A stretch of DNA of 50,612 nucleotides from Cryobacterium gelidum (GTDB lineage Bacteria > Actinomycetota > Actinomycetes > Actinomycetales > Microbacteriaceae): positions 1-50,612 of the forward strand of contig NZ_SOHL01000010.1 in assembly GCF_004403985.1 (NCBI RefSeq). Direction: 5' to 3'. Positions within the stretch are counted from its first letter, which is position 1. The number at the start of each line of letters is the position of its first letter. Below are positions 42,007-49,988 of this stretch, one piece after another. The notes under the pieces were generated by a model. That model was given only the letters and a program-made list of their open reading frames with translations. It did no database searches and had not been told where the DNA came from. The position numbers and the translations under genes were made by a program.

Positions 42007-42264
42007 TTGACGCCGACTGGAAAACGGCCACCACCCGCCATGGAAAGCGATCAATATGAACGATTGGGCGAAGATACGCCAGCTGTTCTCAACGGGTTAG
42101 CACTCAAAGGGAAAGATCGGGTACGTGGTATTCGACAGAGTCGACCCCTCATCGGCCGTTGGGACTTCTGGATCAAGTTCCGCGAGGTCACCACCATGCT
42201 CGGCCGGTCGCACCCGAAAGTCGCGGCGGTGCTCACCGGTGCCGGGAAAACACCTCAGAGATAG
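42007..42264 (+). pseudogene. Possible IS256-type transposase fragment
   Basis: An open stretch whose last part (FREVTTMLGRSHPKVAAVLTG) resembles the MLxxxHPxVAxLLxxA segment near the end of IS256-family transposases. It ends early at TAG, before the expected AFxxFPxxHWxxIWS motif. The beginning (MTPTGKRPPPAMESDQYERL) has no likeness. Low confidence; it may be only chance similarity. Confidence 0.3.
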
Positions 42265-42314
42265 TGGATATGGCCTTAACCTATCGACTTTGCTGCTGAA
42301 GTCTGGTTTGCTAC

Positions 42315-42436
42315 CTCATGGAGGGGAGTAATCCCCAGCAGTTTCGTCGTCAATTCGATCCCGTCATCGGGGTTCGGCGGAGCTGGCCCGACCAGGCTGG
42401 ACCAGACCTCCGAGTGAATCTACCTCGGAAGGCAGC
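42315..42436 (+). ncRNA. yybP-ykoY manganese riboswitch
   Basis: The conserved marks appear in order: GGGGAGTA (42323-42330), CGTCGTCA (42346-42353), a GC-rich middle with GCTGGCCCGACCAGGCTGG, then CAGACC and the closing CGGAAGGC (42426-42433). These are the invariant parts of the yybP-ykoY Mn2+ aptamer, whose most frequent target is a TerC-family Mn exporter, the gene that follows. The purine-rich GGAAGG lies about ten bases before the start codon at 42444 and can act as ribosome binding site, so control is probably at translation: Mn2+ would open the site. Confidence 0.8.
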
Positions 42437-42443
42437 ATCCGCA

Positions 42444-43496
42444 ATGACTGTTCCTTTATGGGCCTGGCTGACAGTTCTTGGTGTCATCATCGCCATGCTC
42501 GCCATCGACCTCATCGCCCATCGCACGGCGCACATCATCGGGGTGAAAGAAGCCGCGGGATGGTCGATCTTCTGGGTTTCGTCCGGCATCTCCTTCGGCG
42601 CGATCATTTGGTGGCTATTCGGGGCCGAATTCGGCCAGCAATACTTCGCTGGCTTCGTGATCGAGAAATCGCTCGCGGTCGACAACGTGTTCGTCTGGGC
42701 GATCATCTTCACCGCATTCGCCGTACCACCACAGTTTCAGCACCGCGTCTTGTTTCTCGGCGTGCTCGGAGCGCTGGTCTTCCGCGGAATTTTCATCGCA
42801 GCAGGCGCTGTCCTGATCGAGAATTTCAGCTGGGTGCTCTACATATTCGGCGCGTTCCTCGTCTTCACCGGCATTCAGATGCTCCGCCACCGGAATCAAA
42901 ACTTCGACCCCGAGAAGTCACGCACCTACACCTGGTTCCGCGGTCACGTGCCGATGACGGATGCCTTTTACGAACAGCGCCTGCTCATTAGGAAAGGCGG
43001 GATTCTTCTGGCGACCCCGTTGCTCGCCGTACTCGTGCTCGTCGAGGTCACCGACATCGTCTTCGCCGTCGACTCCATTCCCGCGATATTCGCCGTGACC
43101 TCCGAACCGTTCCTCGTCTTCACCGCCAACGCGTTCGCGATCCTCGGGCTCCGGGCGATGTACTTCCTCCTCGCGGACCTGATGCACCGCTTCGTCTATC
43201 TGAAGATCGGCCTCGCCGTACTCCTCGTCTGGGTCGGGGTGAAAATGCTGCTGCTCGAAGTCTTTTACATCCCCACCACGGTATCGCTTCTCGTCATAGC
43301 CTCCATCTTGACCGTATCGATCGTCGCCAGCCTTGTCGCTACCCGCGGTCAATCCCGGCGTTCGGTCGAGGCGACAAGCGCCGGACCGTTCCGAATGGCA
43401 ACTGACGACGAACTCGCCTGCGTCGAGTCCGTGTGGCGCAAACCGGGCGTGGGAACCAGCAATGAAAACGGTGCCGATCGTCACCGACGAAAGTAA
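42444..43496 (+). CDS. TerC-family membrane protein, probable manganese exporter
   Basis: 350 residues with eight or nine membrane segments. The TerC marks are EKSLAVDNVFVW (about residues 73-84) and VLVEVTDIVFAVDSIPA (about 195-211), with acidic residues thought to bind metal. TerC/Alx/MeeF-like proteins export Mn2+ and may load it on exported enzymes. The start at 42444 is set by the upstream riboswitch; the longer open frame from 42318 begins inside the riboswitch and is not translated as such. The tail after residue 300 is hydrophilic. Confidence 0.9.
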   Translation: MTVPLWAWLTVLGVIIAMLAIDLIAHRTAHIIGVKEAAGWSIFWVSSGISFGAIIWWLFGAEFGQQYFAGFVIEKSLAVDNVFVWAIIFTAFAVPPQFQHRVLFLGVLGALVFRGIFIAAGAVLIENFSWVLYIFGAFLVFTGIQMLRHRNQNFDPEKSRTYTWFRGHVPMTDAFYEQRLLIRKGGILLATPLLAVLVLVEVTDIVFAVDSIPAIFAVTSEPFLVFTANAFAILGLRAMYFLLADLMHRFVYLKIGLAVLLVWVGVKMLLLEVFYIPTTVSLLVIASILTVSIVASLVATRGQSRRSVEATSAGPFRMATDDELACVESVWRKPGVGTSNENGADRHRRK

Positions 43497-43901
43497 GGGC
43501 TTGTGTCACCAGTTGAATTTGCTCCTTGTCGACGAGGTCCCTGACGCGAAGAGGGAGATGCACCTACACTCCACCGATACCCTGTGCGGAAACGTGCAGG
43601 GTATTACCGCGCTTCCGTGGCCACGAATGGGCTTCGCTACCGACGCGGCCATCGTGCAACGGAGGGCCCTTCGCCGCCAGACGGCGTTCAACAAGCCGAA
43701 CAGTCTCGCCGCGTCACTCTCCCGCACGACGGGATGCACGTACACCGCTCCGCCGCAACGCTTCGATCGGCATTGCTAAGCACTCTCGATCAAGTGCCCG
43801 CGATGTTTGGGATGGCGGCCTGATCATCATGGTTTTTCCAAGGCCCCGGTACGAGAGTGCAATTATGCGTGAATTAGTCACGCATTCTCATGAAGGAGTG
43901 G
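43497..43901. other. Region without a recognised gene, 405 bases
   Basis: Short open frames occur on both strands but show no family-like pattern, and they overlap each other; it may be decayed coding DNA. Near its end is the inverted repeat ATGCGTGA-ATTAG-TCACGCAT (43865-43885), directly before the secreted protein gene. Confidence 0.5.
43865..43885 (+). promoter_or_regulatory. Inverted repeat before the secreted FN3 protein gene
   Basis: Eight-base perfect arms ATGCGTGA and TCACGCAT around five bases. It ends eight bases before the ribosome binding site aaggag (43893-43898), so it could be an operator or an mRNA hairpin near the translation start. Confidence 0.5.
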
Positions 43902-46196
43902 ATGACCGTGAAAACAAGCCCATCTGCGGCGGGTCCTGGAAACAGGATTTCTTCCGGACGGCGCGCGACCGTTTTTGGAATCTCAGCAGCAGTTCTGATC
44001 GCACCCTTCATCATTGCCGTACCGGCCGCTTCGGCGGCTGTACCGACCTTTCCCAACAACATCGTCGTCTTCCCTGACCGCGACTTCATCACCATCGAGG
44101 GCTACCAGGAACACATTGGCGAGACCGCAACCGTGGAAGTTACGCGTCCCGGGGTAGGTGTGATCGGCTCAGCGGAGTCGGTTGTGGGCGCCGGCGATGT
44201 CGCGTTCGAGGTCAACCATCCGGGCGGGGTCTGCTGGGGAGCCGGCACGGCACTGAAGGTCACCCCGGACATCCGGTCCGGAGACGTCGTGTCGATGAAG
44301 TTCGGTGCAACTGCAGCCGGTGACACCTCGACCCAAGACGTATATGTGACAGCAGCGCCGGTGCTCGCCGCCGACGGCGTCACCGTCACTGTCACCGGTT
44401 TCATTGGCGATGGTGCAAATCAAGCTCAGATCGAGCAGCGAATCGTCGACCCGGCGTTCAGGGGCACCCCTATCGGCCGCCGGGACGTGCGCGCGGTGCC
44501 TGGACCGCTCACAGCCAACGTGGGCTATAGCTCATCGCTCGAGTTCGGCATTGCGGGCCCTAACACTTTCACGGCCACCTACGTGTTCGACAGTCGGGAT
44601 ACTGCCGGCATCGCCGCTGCCGCCGGGAGCGGTGTGCGCGTGATGTCCTGGCAGCTTGAGGATGCCGCCGCCAACCGCCAGGGCCTCACCATCGCCGAGT
44701 TCGGCGAATTGGGCGGTCCCGGAATGGGCGGATGCCCGAACGGTCCGTTGCAATCAGGTCCCGCCGGAGCGACCGATGTGATCGCCGCCACGGTGGCAGA
44801 TTCCCTCAAGATCACGTGGACGCCAGCAAAAGCGATCCCCGGCACCCCGGCAATCACCGGCTACCGGGTTCATGCGGTGGCACAAACGGTCGTCAACGGA
44901 GAGCGCGCGGAATTTGGCAAGCGCATCGACTCCCCCGCGGCGAAGACCACCACGATCTCGGGGCTGAATCCAGCCGAGACATATGACGTTTTCCTCGTCT
45001 CAGTGAGCAGCGCGGGCGAGACCTTTCCCGCCGTGCATGCCATTCCGGTCACCGACATCGTGGCACCCCTAGTTACGGCCTCCCCCCAGAGCGGGTCGTT
45101 CCGCACCGCCCAGCAGCTCACTCTGAGCTCCAATGAGGCGGCAGCTGAGATTTACTACACGACCGACGGGTCGGATGTTTTTCTATCCGGCGGCACGTTG
45201 TCCGCGCTTGCTGTGCTCTACACGCAGCCCGTCAACATTGCCGGAACGACCACTGTGAACTTCGCCGCGGTCGACCCATCCGGCAACCTGTCGGCGCAGG
45301 GCCAAGTGGTGTTGACCATCACGAATGATCCTCTTCCCTCCACGCCAACCTTCTCCTCGCCACCGCTTGCCGGCACGGGAAGCGTGACGCTGAACTGGTC
45401 TGCTGCCGACCCTGGGGCGCCGGGACTCAGTGTGACAGGGTATTCGGTGCAGGCTTACACCGCTGATGGAGCTGCGGCGGGCCCCCCACGCATCACCGCG
45501 GGAGACGTGACGACGCTCGTCTTCGACGGTCTGGCTCCAGATACCGTCTATCAGTTTACGGTCACTGCAAGTAACGCGAACGGCGCCAGCGCTGCATCGG
45601 CGAAGTCCGATCCGGTCCAAGCACTCGGCGCTGTCGTGGCTAACGCGGGTGCCGATCAGGCGATCACTCGGGCAGTCACCGCGACCACGGTGGTGCTGGA
45701 CGGCAGCCGCTCGACCGGCACGGAAACGACCTACCTGTGGGAGCAGATATCAAGTGGGCCGACGGATCCCGACCGCGTCACCCTCTCTGGGCCCACGACG
45801 GTCAAGCCAACGTTCTCTTTGCCGCTCTTCGCGACACCGATGACGAACAATCCGTTGACCTTCCGACTGACAGTGACTTCGGGTTCTACCGTGCGCACCG
45901 ATGAGGTGCGAATCACGCCGATCGCTAGTCAGATCAGTGTCACCGGGGCGAGGTGGAAGTCGCGCGACTTTAGAGTCGACGGCATCAGTTCGTCGGTCGG
46001 CGGTACCGTGACGATCCATAGTGGCGGACCGACCGGTCCTGTCATCGGACAAGCGCCGATCACCGCCGCGCCGGCGCCGCAGACCGGTGGAGTGTTCACC
46101 TATCGGCTCAGGACCTCGGCCAGCAACCCTGGCTCGATTTGGCTTGATTCCACCCGGGGTGGCGTCGTGGGTCCGGTGACCGTGACCGCTGGGTAA
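43902..46196 (+). CDS. Large secreted protein with FN3, chitobiase C-terminal-like and PKD-like domains
   Basis: 764 residues. A Sec signal peptide (RRATVFGISAAVLIAPFIIA then VPAASA) is cut near residue 45. A region of about 250 residues without a recognised family carries two Cys. FN3-like domains follow at about 300-385 (TWTPAKAIPGTPAITGYRVH) and 485-570 (GYSVQAYTADG, LAPDTVYQFTVTASNANG). Between them is a CHB_HEX_C-like domain (AAAEIYYTTDGSD), and near 585-670 a PKD-like domain (ADQAITRAVTATTVVLDGSR). No LPXTG sorting signal or C-terminal membrane segment is present, so it should be released or bound to sugar. No catalytic domain is seen. ATG 43902 or GTG 43908 are both possible after aaggag. 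Confidence 0.82.
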   Translation: MTVKTSPSAAGPGNRISSGRRATVFGISAAVLIAPFIIAVPAASAAVPTFPNNIVVFPDRDFITIEGYQEHIGETATVEVTRPGVGVIGSAESVVGAGDVAFEVNHPGGVCWGAGTALKVTPDIRSGDVVSMKFGATAAGDTSTQDVYVTAAPVLAADGVTVTVTGFIGDGANQAQIEQRIVDPAFRGTPIGRRDVRAVPGPLTANVGYSSSLEFGIAGPNTFTATYVFDSRDTAGIAAAAGSGVRVMSWQLEDAAANRQGLTIAEFGELGGPGMGGCPNGPLQSGPAGATDVIAATVADSLKITWTPAKAIPGTPAITGYRVHAVAQTVVNGERAEFGKRIDSPAAKTTTISGLNPAETYDVFLVSVSSAGETFPAVHAIPVTDIVAPLVTASPQSGSFRTAQQLTLSSNEAAAEIYYTTDGSDVFLSGGTLSALAVLYTQPVNIAGTTTVNFAAVDPSGNLSAQGQVVLTITNDPLPSTPTFSSPPLAGTGSVTLNWSAADPGAPGLSVTGYSVQAYTADGAAAGPPRITAGDVTTLVFDGLAPDTVYQFTVTASNANGASAASAKSDPVQALGAVVANAGADQAITRAVTATTVVLDGSRSTGTETTYLWEQISSGPTDPDRVTLSGPTTVKPTFSLPLFATPMTNNPLTFRLTVTSGSTVRTDEVRITPIASQISVTGARWKSRDFRVDGISSSVGGTVTIHSGGPTGPVIGQAPITAAPAPQTGGVFTYRLRTSASNPGSIWLDSTRGGVVGPVTVTAG

Positions 46197-46216
46197 CGTC
46201 CACGGGATCAAACAGG

Positions 46217-46252
46217 AACGGGCTCTCACAGCGTCAGCGGTGAGGGCCCGTT
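46217..46252 (+). terminator. Terminator after the secreted protein gene
   Basis: AACGGGCTCTCAC (46217-46229) pairs with GTGAGGGCCCGTT (46240-46252) over 13 bases with G-T wobbles only, then TTTC. It is 20 bases after the stop codon. Confidence 0.75.
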
Positions 46253-46862
46253 TCGTGCGCCGTTTCGCCGCAGATTAGTCAGACAGAGGCCACGCCACGA
46301 CGTCGATTCCCAACACACGCGGGATCAGCCATCGTCACGCCATCCACTTACTGCGGCTTGCGTTTCGGCAACGGCCGCACGTGAACGGCGGAGGACCTTC
46401 TCTGTGTCGAATGCCGCACGGATATCGATTAGCGGGCAGACGACTTGCTCCCGATCGACAAGGTGCCCCACTAAGAGATGGCGGATTCAACCGGTCGCAA
46501 CTGGGTGGCGACCTTGGAAAATTGTGGGCAGAATGTGGGCAAACGCCGATTGTGGGGCAAAAGAAAACCCCTGAGTCCCGGTGTTTGTAAGGGACTCAGG
46601 GGTTCGAATGGCTGCGGGTAGTTTACGTAATTCCCACAGGCCACTCATAGAGCTAAAGGGAGCTGCGACGAATAGTTTCGATTCCATCACATCGCCGAAT
46701 TAATTCCATCTCAGTGCCCGACCGGTCGCCGTCCTAGCGATGCCGGCCCTCCATGTAGCGAACGGTGGGTTGCGCCGAGGAAGAAGCAGCGGATTGCAAG
46801 GCATACGCAGCCGCAGATTCCGCAGGCGTTGCCGGTAATGATCCTGTCTTACGGGCACAGGT
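46253..46862. other. Decayed intergenic region with a 14-base-pair hairpin
   Basis: 610 bases without an intact gene. It contains a perfect hairpin at 46566-46604, and AGTTTACGTAATTCC at 46620-46634, which is the reverse complement of a sequence at 49778-49792. A frame ending KLWAECGQTPIVGQKK just before the hairpin may be the tail of a lost recombinase gene, but this is weak. Confidence 0.5.
46566..46604. terminator. Strong bidirectional hairpin
   Basis: AACCCCTGAGTCCC (46566-46579) and GGGACTCAGGGGTT (46591-46604) are perfectly complementary, with an 11-base loop and A-run on the left side (aagaaaa). On the minus strand the stem is followed by TTTTCTT, so it works best in that direction. 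Confidence 0.65.
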
Positions 46863-47408
46863 AAAGCAGTCTCATTTCAGCTGGCTCGTCTGAGCATCGT
46901 CGAAGGATGGAGCGTTTCGTCAGCCGCGAAGATGTTCCGGGTCTCGTAGCCGAACGCGAAACGGTGGGCCGACCGATTCGCCCAGCACTGCGTACTAAGG
47001 ATGCAGGATCGCTCCTCCCGACGGTGGCGGCCACCGCTACGTCGGACGCCAACAGGGCGGCGCGAACCGGGCGGCGACTTCCCGGCGCGCCGGACTTCGG
47101 GCAGCTAACCGCACGGCCCGGCTGGGCACCTCGTTCATGCATACCGTCATCGATGACAACTCCAGCGTCGCCTACGCGGAGATCTGCGCTGACGAGAAAG
47201 CCGACACCGCCATCGGGGTGTTGCGACGGGCGGCGGCTGGGCCTACGGACGCTTCTACACCTCAGACACCGAACGCCGCGCAGCCTTGGAGCCCTGGCTG
47301 CACTACTACAGTCACCACAGACTCCACTCAGCAACCGGAAACGAACCATCCCACAGCCGCATAACCAACCTCCCTGGGCATTGCACCTATGTCGTCCTCA
47401 AATTAGAG
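46863..47408 (+). pseudogene. Decayed IS481-family transposase
   Basis: Pieces of one transposase remain in order but in different frames: the N-terminal helix-turn-helix LARLSIVEGWSVSSAAKMFR (about 46880), PDGGGHRYVGRQQGG (about 47017), then FMHTVIDDNSSVAYAEICAD and EKADTAIGVLRRA (47134-47232), then GWAYGRFYTSDTERRAALEP, WLHYYSHHRLHSATGNEP and the closing SHSRITNLPGHCTYVVLK to a stop near 47405. The middle with the second catalytic Asp and the Glu is deleted. Frameshifts and stops show it is dead. Confidence 0.8.
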
Positions 47409-47492
47409 CAAAAGTCCAGCAACGCGAGCTAGCTTGACCGTGGGAGCTGCACTCGGTGCGTCTCCGTCTTCGTGCCCGGAAAGGCCGTTCTC

Positions 47493-49232
47493 ATGCCAGA
47501 CAACACCGTCACTGGTCGCCGCATTTCTACCTCCGTCCTCGTCATCGGGACCGGGGGTTCCGGCCTGCGCGCCGCAATCGAACTCTCCGAACGCGGAGTC
47601 GACGTTCTCGCCGTCGGCAAACGCCCCAAGAACGACGCACACACCTCGTTGGCGGCTGGCGGAATCAATGCGGCTTTGGCCACGATGGATGCCGAAGACA
47701 GTTGGCAACAGCACGCAGCCGATACCATTCAGGAGAGCTACTTTCTCGCCAACCCACACACGGCCGAGATTGTGACGAAGAACGCTGGCCGAGGCATCCA
47801 GGATCTCGAGCGCTGGGGTATGCCGTTCGCGCGCGAGGCTGATGGTCGTATCAGCCAGCGATATTTTGGAGCCCATAAGTACCGTCGGACCGCGTTCGCC
47901 GGCGACTACACGGGACTCGAGATTCAGCGCACCCTGGTCGCCCGAGCCGCCCAGCTCGAGGTTCCCATCCTGGATTCGGTGTACATAACCCGCATCTTGG
48001 TGCGCGACAACGTGGTGTTCGGTGCGTACGGCTTTGATCTACGCGACGGCAGCCGGGTGACGATCATCGCAGACGCGGTCATCATCGCCGCTGGCGGACA
48101 TAACCGCATCTGGCGTCGCACCTCCAGCCGGCGGGACGAGAACACGGGCGACTCCTTCAAGCTGGCGGTGGATGCCGGCGGTCGACTGCGCGACGCAGAG
48201 CTGGTCCAGTTCCACCCGAGTGGCATCCTCGAGCCGGAAAATGCCGCGGGCACCCTGATCAGCGAGGCCGCCAGGGGCGAGGGCGGGGTGCTGCGAAACG
48301 TACTCGGCGAGCGGTTCATGGCCAACTACGACCCTGAGCGAATGGAGCTGTCGACCCGCGACAGGGTCGCGCTGGCCGCATACACCGAGATCAAGGAGGG
48401 ACGCGGCACTGCGAAGGGCGGCGTGCTGCTCGACATCTCCCACCTGCCCCGCGAGACGATCATGACGCGCCTGCCCCGCGTCTACCAGACCATGCTGGAA
48501 CTGCAGGTGCTGGATGTCACCACCACTGCCATCGAGATCGCCCCGACCGCGCACTATTCCATGGGCGGCGTGTGGGTGCGACCGGACGACCACTCCACCG
48601 ATGTCGTGGGGATGTACGCGATCGGCGAGGCCTCCAGCGGGCTGCACGGAGCAAATCGACTGGGCGGAAACTCGCTCATCGAGCTCCTCGTCTTCGGCCG
48701 GATCGTCGGTCAGGCTGCAGCGGAATACAGCGCAGGCATCACCTCCCAGAACCGCTCACAAGAAGCAATCGACGCCGCGGAACGCGAGGTGACCGACACT
48801 CTTGCCTCGGACGGAGAAGAGAATGTGCGAGCCCTGCAGCGAGACATCCGCAACACCATGACCGACTTCGGTGGGGTCGTACGCGACGAGGCGGGGCTGC
48901 TCGAGGGCCTACGCGAGCTGGACGAACTCGACGATCGCCAGAAACGAATCGGCGTGCATCCGGATGTCGCCGGCTTCTCCGGCCTCGCGCATGCCTTCGA
49001 CCTGCGCGCCTCCCTCATGGCCGCCCGAGCAACCCTGGCCTGCGCTCTGGAGCGCCGGGAGAGCCGCGGTGCTCACAACAGAAGCGATTACCCGGACATG
49101 GACCCCGCCTTGCAGGTGAACCTGGTGTGGTCAGCCGATGGCTCGATCGCCCATGAGCAGATCCCGCCGGTTCCCGCCGAGATCGCGGCACTGATGGAAA
49201 ACGTCAGCCAGGCCGGCAAATTGCTCGAATAA
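47493..49232 (+). CDS. Fumarate reductase/succinate dehydrogenase-type flavoprotein, orphan
   Basis: 579 residues from the ATG at 47493, with ggaaagg eight bases upstream. The FAD-binding N terminus is VLVIGTGGSGLRAAIEL, followed by HTSLAAGGINAAL; catalytic-domain marks are VQFHPSGIL, SEAARGEGG (active-site Glu, Arg), STRDRVALA, PTAHYSMGGV and GANRLGGNSL, and the C-terminal helical domain ends with a DPALQVNL-like strand. It looks like an SdhA/FrdA protein and shares much with L-aspartate oxidase. No iron-sulfur or membrane subunit gene is near, so the electron partner is unknown. It lies just after the dead IS481 and before a hairpin-rich stretch. Confidence 0.85.
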   Translation: MPDNTVTGRRISTSVLVIGTGGSGLRAAIELSERGVDVLAVGKRPKNDAHTSLAAGGINAALATMDAEDSWQQHAADTIQESYFLANPHTAEIVTKNAGRGIQDLERWGMPFAREADGRISQRYFGAHKYRRTAFAGDYTGLEIQRTLVARAAQLEVPILDSVYITRILVRDNVVFGAYGFDLRDGSRVTIIADAVIIAAGGHNRIWRRTSSRRDENTGDSFKLAVDAGGRLRDAELVQFHPSGILEPENAAGTLISEAARGEGGVLRNVLGERFMANYDPERMELSTRDRVALAAYTEIKEGRGTAKGGVLLDISHLPRETIMTRLPRVYQTMLELQVLDVTTTAIEIAPTAHYSMGGVWVRPDDHSTDVVGMYAIGEASSGLHGANRLGGNSLIELLVFGRIVGQAAAEYSAGITSQNRSQEAIDAAEREVTDTLASDGEENVRALQRDIRNTMTDFGGVVRDEAGLLEGLRELDELDDRQKRIGVHPDVAGFSGLAHAFDLRASLMAARATLACALERRESRGAHNRSDYPDMDPALQVNLVWSADGSIAHEQIPPVPAEIAALMENVSQAGKLLE

Positions 49233-49292
49233 CGGCAGGGCCAGCGCAACTAGGTGTACTGCCCAGAGAGGTTGGTTGGGGTTGTGTGGTGA

Positions 49293-49314
49293 CACGCCCT
49301 GAGCTTCGGGCGTG
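49293..49314 (+). repeat. Hairpin CACGCCC/GGGCGTG
   Basis: Seven-base perfect arms (49293-49299, 49308-49314) with an eight-base loop, 60 bases after the flavoprotein stop and just before a larger hairpin. Confidence 0.65.
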
Positions 49315-49317
49315 AAG

Positions 49318-49377
49318 AAGGCCTCCGGTTGTGAAGTGAAGATCTTCAAGTGCTCGCTTCACAAGACCGGAGGCCTT
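49318..49377 (+). terminator. Large hairpin terminator after the flavoprotein gene
   Basis: AAGGCCTCCGGT (49318-49329) pairs with ACCGGAGGCCTT (49366-49377), and inside it TGTGAAG pairs with CTTCACA (49357-49363), giving about 19 pairs. TTTGC follows. On the minus strand the stem is followed by CTTCTTCAC. Confidence 0.7.
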
Positions 49378-49569
49378 TGCGTCGCTGGCCGTGACACTCG
49401 CACTCGTCTCGGCCAATATCCGAAAGATTTTGACGTTCATTCAGAGCGAGCTCGCCCGAGTGCCCCTCACCACGAGGAACAAGTCCTTCGCGAGCACGTA
49501 CTATTCCAGCGCTGAAATCACGGCGGCGACGCCACCCACCGAGACGGCGCCGTCACCACCACCCAGCTA
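49372..49569 (+). pseudogene. Open stretch resembling a transposase or integrase tail
   Basis: An open frame, without a start codon of its own, reads EAFASLAVTLALVSANIRKI, LTFIQSELARVPLTTRNKSF and ends TETAPSPPPS at TAG (49567-49569). The LALVSANIRKI pattern reminds me of the C-terminal helix of DDE transposases, but I cannot name a family. The frame begins inside the preceding hairpin, so it is a remnant at best. Confidence 0.3.
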
Positions 49570-49610
49570 GCCGCCCGGTCGTCAACAATTCCGTTACCTG
49601 CAGTAAAAGT

Positions 49611-49641
49611 CGCTTCGCCCTGCCAAAAACAGGGCGAAGCG
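49611..49641. terminator. Hairpin with 12-base-pair stem
   Basis: CGCTTCGCCCTG (49611-49622) pairs with CAGGGCGAAGCG (49630-49641); the loop is ccaaaaa. It is followed by tgttt on the plus strand. Confidence 0.7.
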
Positions 49642-49700
49642 GTGTTTAACCGCCGACCGCGCACCGATCACAGCGTTTCTTGGGGCTAGCACTCTCGAAA

Positions 49701-49746
49701 TCTGCGCCTTAACGCAGAAAACCGGCGATGCGATCGCCGGTTTTTT
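49701..49746. terminator. Two adjacent hairpins, the second a strong bidirectional terminator
   Basis: TCTGCG-ccttaa-CGCAGA (49701-49718), then AAAACCGGCGAT-gcg-ATCGCCGGTTTT (49718-49744) with the T-run continuing to 49746. The second has 12 perfect pairs and A/T runs on both sides, so it can stop transcription in both directions. Confidence 0.8.
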
Positions 49747-49755
49747 GTTGCCGCA

Positions 49756-49792
49756 GGAATTTCGTAAACTAAACGCCGGAATTACGTAAACT
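49756..49792 (+). repeat. Direct repeats GGAATTWCGTAAACT
   Basis: GGAATTTCGTAAACT (49756-49770) and GGAATTACGTAAACT (49778-49792) are spaced 22 bases apart; the second also occurs inverted at 46620-46634. They sit beside a tRNA 3'-end fragment, in the place where integrase or excisionase arm sites are usually found. Confidence 0.65.
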
Positions 49793-49801
49793 CCTCGCTG
49801 C

Positions 49802-49823
49802 GGAGACGGTGGGATTTGAACCC
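49802..49823 (-). other. tRNA 3'-end fragment, probable attachment-site remnant
   Basis: On the minus strand this reads GGGTTCAAATCCCACCGTCTCC: a complete T-loop strand and the 3' half of an acceptor stem, as at the end of a Leu- or Ser-type tRNA. The rest of a tRNA is missing upstream (no matching acceptor half or anticodon arm was found within 100 bases). Such 3'-end copies are left at the far end of elements that integrate into tRNA genes. Confidence 0.6.
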
Positions 49824-49921
49824 TAATACTGCCGTAACTGGTCAGCGGGATCGGCCGAACACCCCCGGAATAACGGGGTTTTTCAATCATCTGAGCCCGG
49901 TTGGAATGGAAGTAATTTCGT

Positions 49922-49972
49922 TCAAATGTTGCCAAAATGTTGCCACAGCCAGCACAGAGAGAATCGACCACT
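49922..49972 (-). pseudogene. C-terminal tail of a tyrosine integrase
   Basis: On the minus strand the frame RFSLCWLWQHFGNI ends in TGA at 49922-49924. WQHFGNI or similar endings are frequent in actinobacterial phage-type integrases, whose 3' end lies close to the attachment site, here about 100 bases away. Nothing of the catalytic domain (Arg-His-Arg-Tyr) remains upstream. Confidence 0.5.
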
Positions 49973-49988
49973 ACATCGACGCGCACTT

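Noticed and set aside
42318..42443. N-terminal extension of TerC from the ATG at 42318
   Set aside because: That ATG lies inside the yybP-ykoY aptamer, and the extension has no TerC-like residues; the start at 42444 follows a purine-rich site.
49801..49900. Complete tRNA gene at the minus-strand T-loop sequence
   Set aside because: The acceptor 5' half, D arm and anticodon arm cannot be found upstream at the right distances; only the 3' end is present.
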